Assembly (NCBI GenBank): GCA_937967375.1
Contig: CALCJF010000066.1
Location: 1 to 21,096 of the forward strand
DNA length: 21,096 nucleotides
Direction of reading: 5' to 3'
From: an uncultured Leucobacter sp.
Lineage (GTDB): Bacteria; Actinomycetota; Actinomycetes; Actinomycetales; Microbacteriaceae
A program made the translations under genes and the position numbers. Positions 1 through 6,772 of this stretch are shown here, one piece after another. Numbering within the stretch: the first letter of the stretch is position 1; each line of letters opens with the position of its first letter. Under the pieces are notes generated by a model, which was given only the letters and a program-made list of their open reading frames with translations, searched no databases and was not told the DNA's origin.

Positions 1-1
1 G

Positions 2-433
2 GGCGGCACCGAGCACTATGCCGGAGTCGTGTTCGGTGCCGACGGCACGCCAGAGGTCAGCCCCGAGGCTGACGTGCGCTACGGCCCGGATGGCGAGGCA
101 TTTCTGACCGCTGGCACGACGGCATTGCTGCGTTGGCCGGGCGGGCGTGCCGAGCGCAAGATGCGCGTCGTGTACGTGACAGATGAGGCTCGGCGCGCGG
201 GATTTGCGCTTGGCACTGCCGACGAGGCCGGCGTGATCGGCGAAACCGCCTACGTGGTCGAACACCGCGAAGACGACACCGTGTGGGCAGTCGCACGGGG
301 GTTCTATTGGGCGCCCTCGAGTGGGCTCTTCGGGCTCAAAGCACGTGCAGCGATCAGGCTTGCCGTTCGCGACACCGTGCAGCAGCTCACCGCGCTTGCG
401 CCCGGCGCCGCGACCGAGCAGAAGACGAGCTAG
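2..433 (+). CDS. DUF1990 (UPF0548)-like protein, 3' part
   Basis: The reading frame is open from base 2 to the TAG at 431-433, so the gene starts before the window and about 143 residues are visible. The segment RVVYVTDEARRAGFALGT, followed by a GE-x-A/T-x-VVE strand and a VWAVARGFYWAP strand, resembles the C-terminal half of DUF1990 proteins, whose function is unknown. A possible internal GTG at 29 is unlikely to be the real start because coding continues upstream of it. The stop is two bases before the hemW start, so the two genes are probably cotranscribed. Family assignment is from remembered sequence style only; function cannot be stated. Confidence 0.6.
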   Translation, partial: GGTEHYAGVVFGADGTPEVSPEADVRYGPDGEAFLTAGTTALLRWPGGRAERKMRVVYVTDEARRAGFALGTADEAGVIGETAYVVEHREDDTVWAVARGFYWAPSSGLFGLKARAAIRLAVRDTVQQLTALAPGAATEQKTS

Positions 434-435
434 CC

Positions 436-1680
436 GTGCCGAGCACGCTCCCCGAGGGCGAGCCTGCGCCGGCTGATGGGCTGTTGCCCGCGTCCGCGAG
501 CGAGGGGGCGGCGACGCGCGCCTTCGGCGTCTACGTGCACGTGCCGTATTGCCGTGTGCGCTGCGGTTACTGCGACTTCAACACCTACACCGCGAGCGAA
601 CTCGGCGAGGGAGCGAGTCGAGCCGACTATGCATCGCAGTTGCGCAGCGAGCTTGCGTTCGCAGCGCGTGCGCTTCGCGCGTCAGGGGTAGAAGATCGCC
701 AGGCCGCGACGGTGTTCTTCGGCGGGGGCACGCCCACGCTCTTGCCAGCCAGCGATCTCGTGTCGATGCTCGACGGTGTGCGCGAGCAATGGGGTGTGGC
801 GCCCGGCGCCGAGGTCACCACTGAGGCAAACCCCGATTCGGTTGACCGGGACTATCTTGCTGCCCTCGCCAAGGGCGGGTTCACGCGAGTGAGCTTTGGC
901 ATGCAATCGGCGGTGCCGTCGGTGCTTGCGACTCTCGACCGCACCCATTCGCCCGAGCGCATTCCGCTCGTGGTGCAGTGGGCGCGCGAGGTCGGCCTGC
1001 AGGTGAGCCTCGACCTGATCTATGGCACGCCCGGCGAAACTCTCGGCGACTGGAAGCGTTCGCTCGACACCGCACTCGCGTGCGAGCCCGACCACCTCTC
1101 GGCCTATGCGTTGATCGTCGAGCCGGGCACGAAACTTGCCGCCCAGATTCGGCGCGGTGAGGTCGCCGAACCCGACGACGACCTGCACGCAGAGATGTAT
1201 GAGCTCGCAGACTCCATGCTCGGCGCCGCGGGGTATGAGTGGTACGAGATCTCGAACTGGTCACGCTCGGTAGAGACCAGGTCGAGACACAATCTGTCGT
1301 ACTGGAACGGAGCCGACTGGTGGGGCGCCGGGCCGGGCGCGCACAGCCACGTCGGCGGCACACGTTGGTGGAACGTGAAGCACCCGCGCGCCTACGCGCA
1401 GCGCATTGCGGCGGGGGAGTCGCCCGCCCACGGGCGCGAGGTGCTCGACGCTGAGACCCAGCGCGTTGAGCGTGTGCTGCTCGAGACTCGCATCGCCGAC
1501 GGGTTGCCCATCGGGGTGCTGAGCGATGCCGAACGCCGCGCGGTGCCAGAGCTCATCGCTGGCGGACTTATCGATGGTCGCGCGGCACTGGGCGCTGCGG
1601 CATCGGTGCCCCGAGTGGTGCCGACGCTTCGGGGGCGCCTGCTTGCCGACACGGTGGTGCACCGGCTGCTGGGTAGATAG
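436..1680 (+). CDS. hemW: Radical SAM heme chaperone HemW
   Basis: HemW is a radical SAM protein related to coproporphyrinogen dehydrogenase HemN that binds heme and is thought to deliver it to target proteins. The cluster motif CRVRCGYC (Cys39, 43, 46, CxxxCxxC) binds the 4Fe-4S cluster, and GGGTPT (residues 96-101) is the SAM-binding glycine motif. The C-terminal HemN-type domain follows. I chose the GTG at 436, giving 414 residues and an N-terminus PSTLPEGEPAPADG that matches the usual actinobacterial form. The frame is open further upstream (to 283) but would overlap the preceding gene. The CxxxCxxC motif followed directly by DFNTY and the neighbouring hrcA-dnaJ favour HemW over true HemN. 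Confidence 0.92.
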   Translation: MPSTLPEGEPAPADGLLPASASEGAATRAFGVYVHVPYCRVRCGYCDFNTYTASELGEGASRADYASQLRSELAFAARALRASGVEDRQAATVFFGGGTPTLLPASDLVSMLDGVREQWGVAPGAEVTTEANPDSVDRDYLAALAKGGFTRVSFGMQSAVPSVLATLDRTHSPERIPLVVQWAREVGLQVSLDLIYGTPGETLGDWKRSLDTALACEPDHLSAYALIVEPGTKLAAQIRRGEVAEPDDDLHAEMYELADSMLGAAGYEWYEISNWSRSVETRSRHNLSYWNGADWWGAGPGAHSHVGGTRWWNVKHPRAYAQRIAAGESPAHGREVLDAETQRVERVLLETRIADGLPIGVLSDAERRAVPELIAGGLIDGRAALGAAASVPRVVPTLRGRLLADTVVHRLLGR

Positions 1681-1738
1681 CTCAGAGCGAACGGGCGTGT
1701 GTCACAATCGCGGCTCGCGCCGAGCTCGCTGCGATACA

Positions 1739-1765
1739 CTGGCACTCACGAGAAGAGAGTGCCAG
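1739..1765 (+). promoter_or_regulatory. CIRCE operator upstream of hrcA
   Basis: The sequence CTGGCACTC, nine spacer bases, GAGTGCCAG is a perfect inverted repeat with 9-base arms. It matches the CIRCE layout TTAGCACTC-N9-GAGTGCTAA apart from the outermost bases, with both arms changed so that pairing is kept. It ends 13 bases before the hrcA ATG and covers the last two bases of a possible -10 box TACACT (1735-1740). No convincing -35 box is visible. HrcA, the product of the next gene, is the known CIRCE repressor, so this is an autoregulatory heat-shock operator for the hrcA-dnaJ operon. Confidence 0.93.
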
Positions 1766-1778
1766 AGGGAGGTGCGGC

Positions 1779-2825
1779 ATGGCGACCGAGCGCGTAAGTG
1801 AGCGCAGTCTCGCGGTGCTGCACGCGATCGTCGGCGACTACGTCGCGACGAACGAGCCGGTTGGCAGCAAGACGATCGTCGAACGGCACAGTTTCGGGGT
1901 ATCGGCTGCCACGATTCGCAATGACATGGCGCTGCTCGAGGACGAAGAGCTGATTGCCGCTCCGCACACCGCTTCCGGCCGCGTGCCCACAGACAAGGGG
2001 TACCGCCTGTATGTCGATACGCTCGCGAGCGTGCGACCGCTGACTGGCGCGCAGCGCGCGGCGATTGAGCGCTTTCTCGGTGAGTCGCGAGACCTCGACG
2101 ACGCGCTTGCCCGGACGGTGCGACTGCTCTCGCAGCTCACCAATCAGGTCGCGGTGGTGCAGTACCCGTCGCTGCGACGCACTCAGGTGCGACATATCGA
2201 CCTGGTCGCCGTCGGCGAGAATCGTGTGCTGTGCGTGCTGATTCTCGGCACGGGCGTGGTCGAGCAGCAGCTCGCATCGCTGCCCGCGGCACAGGTGACA
2301 GAGGCGTGGGTGCACGGACTTCGCGAGAGGATCGCGGGGGCTGTCGTGGGTCGTGACCTCGAGGCCGCCGTCGAGGCGATGCGCGAACTCACTGAGACGC
2401 TGCACGAGTGGGCGCAGCCCGCCGAAGCAGAGCTCGTGCACCGCGTTGCCGACGTGGTGCTTGCGCAATTGCGAGCGAACCGCAGCGATCGCATTGCGAT
2501 CGCCGGCGCCGCAAACCTTTCGAGGCCGGGCGAGTTCTCGGGCACCTTGCCCTCGGTGCTCGAGGCCATCGAAGAGCAGGTGACGCTGCTGAAACTTTTC
2601 GGCGAGCTCGCACGCGAGGGCCGCGATGTTGCCGCATCGATCGGCCGCGAGAACGAGCCGTACGGCTTGCAGGGCGCCGCCGTGATCGCCACCGGCTATG
2701 AGCGCGAGGGTGAGACCTCATCGGGAATCGGCGTGCTCGGGCCTGTGCGTATGGACTACGCGTCGAATATCTCTGCAGTGCGAGCCGTGGCCCGGTATTT
2801 GAGCGGGGCCATCGGCGAGGGCTGA
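1779..2825 (+). CDS. hrcA: Heat-inducible transcription repressor HrcA
   Basis: HrcA binds CIRCE operators and represses chaperone genes; its activity depends on GroE-type chaperonins, which links repression to folding load. The N-terminal winged helix (about residues 5-75) contains VGSKTIVERHSFGVSAATIR and the wing signature HTASGRVPTDKGYR, both typical of HrcA. The C-terminal part carries the conserved GAANLSRPGEFSG-like segment and ends with YASNISAVRAVARYLS. The 348-residue length is normal. An AGGGAGG ribosome-binding site lies six bases before the ATG. It is the first gene of hrcA-dnaJ-rsmE and is preceded by a CIRCE operator, so it controls its own operon. Confidence 0.97.
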   Translation: MATERVSERSLAVLHAIVGDYVATNEPVGSKTIVERHSFGVSAATIRNDMALLEDEELIAAPHTASGRVPTDKGYRLYVDTLASVRPLTGAQRAAIERFLGESRDLDDALARTVRLLSQLTNQVAVVQYPSLRRTQVRHIDLVAVGENRVLCVLILGTGVVEQQLASLPAAQVTEAWVHGLRERIAGAVVGRDLEAAVEAMRELTETLHEWAQPAEAELVHRVADVVLAQLRANRSDRIAIAGAANLSRPGEFSGTLPSVLEAIEEQVTLLKLFGELAREGRDVAASIGRENEPYGLQGAAVIATGYEREGETSSGIGVLGPVRMDYASNISAVRAVARYLSGAIGEG

Positions 2826-2900
2826 TCGCTGCGCAAACCCTTGCACGCGCGCGGGCACAAGAAATTTCCAACGAACACAGCAAATGAGAGGCGGCCATTC

Positions 2901-4007
2901 GTGGCGGACCACTACGAGACGCTCGGAGTCTCGCGAGAAGCAACGACCGACGAGATCAAGAAGGCCTATCGGCGACTCGCCAGGGAGCTGCACCCCGACG
3001 TCAACCCCAGCGAAGAGGCGGCTGAGCGCTTCAAAGGCGTCACCCACGCATACGATGTGCTGAGCGACCCGAACGAGCGCCAGCGCTACGACATGGGCGG
3101 CGACCAGGGTGGCGCGGGCGGCTTCGGCGGGTTCAGTGACGTCTTCGAGACCTTCTTCGGGCAGGGCTTCGGCGGCGGTCAGCGCGGCCCGCGCTCGCGC
3201 ACCGAGCGTGGCGACGATGCGATGATTCGCGTCGACGTCGAGCTCGGCGAGGTGATCTTCGGCGCGCAGCGAGACATCACTGTGAATACCGCAGTGCTCT
3301 GCGACACCTGCCAGGGCTCATGTTGTCAGCCGGGCACCTCGCCCGTCACCTGCGACGTCTGCGGTGGCTCGGGTCAGGTGCAGCGCCAGGTGCGGTCGCT
3401 GTTCGGCAACGTGGTGACCGCGCACCCGTGCGGCAGCTGCCATGGCTACGGCACGATCATCGAGCACCCCTGTGTGCAGTGCAGCGGCAAGGGCAGGGTG
3501 CGCGAGCGGCGCACGGTCAAGATCGACATTCCCTCTGGCATCGACACCGGTACGCGCATGCAGATGCGCGGCGGGGGCGAGGTCGGCCCTGGCGGCGGCC
3601 CCAATGGCGACCTGTTCATCGAGTTTCGCGTGATGCACCACGACATCTTCAGCCGCGACGGCAACGATCTGCTGGCAACCGCTCAGGTGAGCATGGTCGA
3701 CGCGATGCTTGGCACCCAGGCGACCGTGGCGGCGCTCGACGGCGAGGTGCAGTTCGAGGTGCCCGCTGGTGCGCAGTCGGGTGACGTGATCACGGTGCGT
3801 GCGCGTGGCGTGCAGGGTCTGCACTCGACCACCCGCGGTGATCTGAAAGTCGCCGTGCAGGTGATCACCCCAACCAAGCTCTCAGGGCGCGAACGCGAAC
3901 TGGTGCGCAAGCTTGGCGAGATGCGCAAGGATCCAGCGCCGACACTCGGCGAGTTCCATCAGGGCTTCTTCGGCAAGGTGCGAGACCGCTTCTTCCGCGC
4001 GGGCTGA
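2901..4007 (+). CDS. dnaJ: Molecular chaperone DnaJ (DnaJ2 type)
   Basis: This is the J-domain co-chaperone that stimulates DnaK ATPase and hands over unfolded clients. The J domain covers residues 3-66 with HPD at 31-33, followed by a Gly/Phe-rich linker (67-100), a zinc-binding region with four CxxC pairs (about 134-197) and the two C-terminal client-binding beta domains. The first zinc repeat reads CDTCQGSC, with Cys replacing the usual final Gly; I remember this as typical of the second actinobacterial DnaJ, the one linked to hrcA. I start at GTG 2901 (368 residues) because ADHYETLGV is the normal N-terminus and GAGAGG lies nine bases upstream. A TTG at 2841 would add an unconserved extension. 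Confidence 0.96.
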   Translation: MADHYETLGVSREATTDEIKKAYRRLARELHPDVNPSEEAAERFKGVTHAYDVLSDPNERQRYDMGGDQGGAGGFGGFSDVFETFFGQGFGGGQRGPRSRTERGDDAMIRVDVELGEVIFGAQRDITVNTAVLCDTCQGSCCQPGTSPVTCDVCGGSGQVQRQVRSLFGNVVTAHPCGSCHGYGTIIEHPCVQCSGKGRVRERRTVKIDIPSGIDTGTRMQMRGGGEVGPGGGPNGDLFIEFRVMHHDIFSRDGNDLLATAQVSMVDAMLGTQATVAALDGEVQFEVPAGAQSGDVITVRARGVQGLHSTTRGDLKVAVQVITPTKLSGRERELVRKLGEMRKDPAPTLGEFHQGFFGKVRDRFFRAG

Positions 4008-4009
4008 GA

Positions 4010-4771
4010 ATGGCAAATCTGTATTATCGCGAGGGCCTTGAACCTGGGTTGGTCGTTGGGGCGACCGTCGAGATCTCGGGGGACGAGGCACGGCACGCCG
4101 TTCGGGTCGCAAGACTCCGTGCCGGCGAGCACACGCTGATCGGAGACGGTCGGGGCACGCTCGCGAAATGCGAGGTCGTTGCCGTCGATCGCGACCGCTT
4201 CGCGGTGCGCATTGACGATGTGACGGTTGTGGCTCGGCCTGCTCAGCAACTCGTGCTCGTGCAGGCACTCGCGAAGGGCGACCGTGATGAGCGCGCGGTC
4301 GAGCAGGCCACCGAGTTCGGCGTGGACTCGATTGTGCCGTGGCAGGCCGCACGCTCGGTGTCACGCTGGGATGGTGCGGGGAGCGCTGAGAAACGCGCGA
4401 AAGGCGTCGCGAAGTGGGCGAGAATCGCCCGCGAAGCGGCGAAGCAGTCGATGCGTGCGTTCGTGCCGGAGGTGCGAAAGCCGATGACGCTGGGCGAGCT
4501 GCGCGAGGCCGCGGCCGAGTCCGGAACGTCCGTGCTCGTCTTGCACCCGAGAGGCGAGGATCGCCTGAGCGAGTGGGCAGCGAGTCATGCGGCGCAGGCC
4601 ACCCGAATCATGCTCGTGGTGGGGCCCGAAGGTGGATTCGAAGACAGCGAGCTCGATGCGCTCGAGGCGGCGGGCGCGACGATCCTCGTGCTCGGCGATA
4701 CCGTGCTTCGCACGTCGTCGGCTGGCCCCGCAGCGCTCGGGGTGCTCAACGCCGCCTTGGGTCGCTGGTAG
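4010..4771 (+). CDS. rsmE: 16S rRNA (uracil(1498)-N(3))-methyltransferase RsmE
   Basis: RsmE methylates N3 of U1498 in 16S rRNA of the small subunit using S-adenosylmethionine. The 253-residue protein has the N-terminal PUA-like domain (HAVRVARLRAGE region) and a SPOUT-class knotted methyltransferase domain. GPEGGF (205-210) and the closing segment LGDTVLRTSSAGPAALGVLNA are the hallmark SAM-site motifs. The ATG begins two bases after the dnaJ stop, so translation is probably coupled and the gene is likely part of the CIRCE-controlled transcript. It ends seven bases before the stop of the opposite-strand GntR gene, leaving almost no room for a dedicated terminator. Confidence 0.95.
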   Translation: MANLYYREGLEPGLVVGATVEISGDEARHAVRVARLRAGEHTLIGDGRGTLAKCEVVAVDRDRFAVRIDDVTVVARPAQQLVLVQALAKGDRDERAVEQATEFGVDSIVPWQAARSVSRWDGAGSAEKRAKGVAKWARIAREAAKQSMRAFVPEVRKPMTLGELREAAAESGTSVLVLHPRGEDRLSEWAASHAAQATRIMLVVGPEGGFEDSELDALEAAGATILVLGDTVLRTSSAGPAALGVLNAALGRW

Positions 4772-4778
4772 ACCGACC

Positions 4779-5447
4779 TCATCTCGCATCATTGCGGCTC
4801 GCCCTGATGAGCTCGGTCGTATGCGCCAGATGCTCGCGGACGAGTGACCCGCCGCCGGACTGGATCTCGCGAAGGTATTCGCGATGTTCCGCTGCCAGGC
4901 TGCCCGCCGGGTAGTGCGTTCGCACCCCGTGCAGCAGCAGCAGGGTCTCCGAAGTGAGCCCCTCGTGCACCTCGGAGATGCGTGCGCTGCCCGGCGCCGC
5001 AACGAGTGCGGTGTGAACCGCCGCGTGAGCTCGCGTGATCGTGAGCCAGTCGCCGCCGTGCTCTGCGGCCTCAAGGCCGGCAATGCTCGCCTCGATCGGC
5101 GCGAGCACTGTGTCGGGCCAGCGCGCTCCATGGCGTTCATGCAGCAGGCGCACCGCCTCGGATTCGAGGGCTCCGCGCAAGGCCTGGAGATCCTCGATCT
5201 CTGCAATGCTGAGGGCAGATACGCGCGCGCCGCGATACGGGACGAACTGCACGAGTCGCTCTGCGGCGAGCTTCGCGAGCGCGGTGCGAACCGTGTGCCT
5301 CGAATGCGCGTGCTCGCGAGCGAGCTCCTCTTCGCGCAATGGCGTGCCGGCCTCGACGACGCCGCCGAGAATCTGCTCGCGAAGCCTGTCGGCGATCTGG
5401 TCGGGCGCCTTCTGTCGTGTCGGTGACTCACGCCGTCTGGGGCACAC
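4779..5447 (-). CDS. GntR family regulator, FadR/FCD subfamily
   Basis: The protein has an N-terminal GntR winged helix (about residues 13-78: IADRLREQILGGVVEAGTPL, REEELAREHAHSRHTVRTAL, then FVPYRGARVS as the wing) and an all-helical FCD ligand domain (about 80-215). I chose GTG at 5447 (222 residues), which has GGAGAAG a few bases upstream. A GTG at 5465 is also possible. The start lies 20 bases inside the end of the upstream transporter gene, so the two are translationally coupled and the regulator probably senses the exporter's substrate. In the FCD metal site the usual Asp before AxFH appears to be His (HAAVH). The ligand cannot be predicted. Confidence 0.87.
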   Translation of the reverse strand: MCPRRRESPTRQKAPDQIADRLREQILGGVVEAGTPLREEELAREHAHSRHTVRTALAKLAAERLVQFVPYRGARVSALSIAEIEDLQALRGALESEAVRLLHERHGARWPDTVLAPIEASIAGLEAAEHGGDWLTITRAHAAVHTALVAAPGSARISEVHEGLTSETLLLLHGVRTHYPAGSLAAEHREYLREIQSGGGSLVREHLAHTTELIRASRNDAR

Positions 5448-6378
5448 GGTGGCTTCTCCGTTCACGCGTAGGCAGGCTGAGCAGCACGAGGGCGACGCCG
5501 AGCACGCACAGCCCGAACACGGCGAGGGGCGAAAGGGTCTCTCCGAGCACGAGGATGCCAAGCAGCGCAGCGGTCAGCGGCTCGGCGAGCGTGAGCGTCG
5601 CCACGGTATTGGCGCTGAGGCTGCGCAAGCCCCATGCAAAACAGAGGTATGCCACTGCCACGGTGACGACGCCGAGCCAGATGGTCAGACTGAGCCCGCG
5701 CGGCGTGAATACCCAGGCAGCGCCGGCCGCAAGCAGTATCGGAATGCTCAGCACGGCCGCGCTGCCGAAGAGTGCGCCCATGACCTGCGAGGGTGCCCAG
5801 CCGTGATCGAGCAGAGCCTTGCTCGCGAGGGCATAGACCGCGTAGCTCAGCCCTGCGCCGAGCGCCGCAAGCACACCGAGGGGGCCGCCGCGCATCGAGC
5901 CCGCTCCCGAGAATACGCCAGAGGCGAGCGCGACACCGAACAGCGCGAGTGCGGTGACCAAGCACCAGCGCAGACCAGGGCGCCTGCGGTGAATGATGCT
6001 GTCGAGCACCCCCGTGAACACTGGCGCCGCGCCGAGCGCGATGACGGTGCCAAGAGCGACCCCCACGCTCGAGGTTCCCGCAAAGAACATCGGCTGATAC
6101 GCGAGAACCCCCAAAGCGCCGACAAGCACGAGAGCGATGGCTCGACGGCCGGTCGCAGACGTGACGGTGAGTATCGTTCTCTTCACTTCGGTCGAGGATC
6201 GCCCGCCCGCGCGGCCTCGCCTCGCGAGAAGGGCGATGCCGCCGAGCAGTGCGCCGCCGACAAGCACGCGGGCGGCACCAACAGCGAGGGGAGAAGCGTC
6301 GACACTCGCCAGCGCCTGTGAGGTGCCGGTAGTGCCGAAGCAGAGTGCCGCGAAGAGCACGGCGATGATGGCGCGCAT
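5428..6378 (-). CDS. EamA/DMT-superfamily transporter
   Basis: This is a drug/metabolite transporter of the ten-helix EamA type, typically exporting amino acids or other small metabolites across the cytoplasmic membrane. The 316-residue protein has two EamA repeats. The first begins with AALCFGTTGTSQALA, and the second contains the signature LTLAEPLTAALLGILVLGE near the C-terminus. Alternating hydrophobic segments cover almost the whole chain and the tail RERRSHR is positively charged. The ATG at 6378 is chosen because it precedes the first helix directly; the open frame further upstream (to 6570) is antisense to the HIT gene. No Shine-Dalgarno sequence is visible, and a FadR-type operator lies seven bases upstream. 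The substrate is unknown. Confidence 0.88.
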   Translation of the reverse strand: MRAIIAVLFAALCFGTTGTSQALASVDASPLAVGAARVLVGGALLGGIALLARRGRAGGRSSTEVKRTILTVTSATGRRAIALVLVGALGVLAYQPMFFAGTSSVGVALGTVIALGAAPVFTGVLDSIIHRRRPGLRWCLVTALALFGVALASGVFSGAGSMRGGPLGVLAALGAGLSYAVYALASKALLDHGWAPSQVMGALFGSAAVLSIPILLAAGAAWVFTPRGLSLTIWLGVVTVAVAYLCFAWGLRSLSANTVATLTLAEPLTAALLGILVLGETLSPLAVFGLCVLGVALVLLSLPTRERRSHRVPQTA

Positions 6379-6384
6379 GGGTAC

Positions 6385-6397
6385 ATTGTTACACAAT
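6385..6397. promoter_or_regulatory. Candidate FadR-type (GntR) operator
   Basis: ATTGT-TAC-ACAAT is a perfect 5-base inverted repeat with a 3-base spacer. Its core TTGTTACACAA fits the FadR-subfamily operator pattern TNGTNNNACNA at every fixed position. On the minus strand it overlaps a TAACAAT -10-like sequence just before the EamA ATG at 6378. On the plus strand it reaches the -35 region of the putative HIT promoter. A FadR-type regulator is encoded by the second gene of the EamA operon, so autoregulation is the natural reading. The pattern match is direct; the binding partner is inferred. Confidence 0.7.
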
Positions 6398-6415
6398 TTG
6401 CGCGAGCCCCTCCCG

Positions 6416-6423
6416 TATAGACT
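6416..6423 (+). promoter_or_regulatory. Putative -10 box of HIT-phoH-ybeY operon
   Basis: TATAGACT lies just upstream of the HIT start; read as TAGACT (6418-6423) it leaves seven bases before the ATG at 6431. That places the transcription start at or next to the start codon, and no Shine-Dalgarno sequence precedes it, so the mRNA is probably leaderless. No good -35 is seen. Confidence 0.5.
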
Positions 6424-6430
6424 TATGTGC

Positions 6431-6772
6431 ATGGCAGAAGAGACCGTATTCGGCAAGATCGTGTCGGGCGAAATTCCCGTCGAGAAGCTCGCCGAGACCG
6501 AGCGCGTGATTGCGTTTGCAGACATCGCGCCGCAGGCTCCGGTGCACTTTCTCGTGATTCCCAAAACCACCGACTACGCGAACGTCACCGAGCTCGCTGC
6601 CGGCGACCCGGGCCTGCTCGCCGAGATGGTAGAGGTGGCGAACGCGCTCGCCGCAGAGCACGCCGATGGCGACTTTCGCCTCATCTTCAACAACGGTGCG
6701 AACGCGGGCCAGACGGTGTTTCACGTGCACGCACACGTGCTTGCCGGTGGGCTCGCGGAGGGCAGTCTGTAG
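6431..6772 (+). CDS. HIT family (histidine triad) protein
   Basis: HIT proteins are small nucleotide hydrolases/transferases of the HINT type, acting for example on purine phosphoramidates and aminoacyl-AMP. The 113-residue sequence has the N-terminal FGKIVSGEIP, FADIAPQAPVHFLVIPK, and the catalytic triad F-HVHAH (His98, 100, 102) preceded by NNGANAGQTV. I choose ATG 6431 (AEETVFGKI); ATG 6425 would add only Met-Cys. Lack of a ribosome-binding site and a TATAGACT box just upstream suggest a leaderless transcript. The TAG stop overlaps the phoH GTG by one base. It is separated from rsmE by the inverted EamA/GntR pair. Confidence 0.94.
   Translation: MAEETVFGKIVSGEIPVEKLAETERVIAFADIAPQAPVHFLVIPKTTDYANVTELAAGDPGLLAEMVEVANALAAEHADGDFRLIFNNGANAGQTVFHVHAHVLAGGLAEGSL

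Noticed and set aside
283..435. Extension of HemW into the preceding gene
   Set aside because: It overlaps the DUF1990-like coding sequence, and the GTG at 436 gives the expected N-terminus.
2841..2900. Upstream TTG start extending DnaJ by 20 residues
   Set aside because: The extension is not part of the J domain, and the GTG at 2901 has a GAGAGG site at suitable distance.
5035..6321. 428-codon open frame on the plus strand
   Set aside because: It is antisense to the GntR and EamA genes; its Arg/Glu/Ala-rich translation has no membrane segments or motifs, while the minus-strand frames give clear families.
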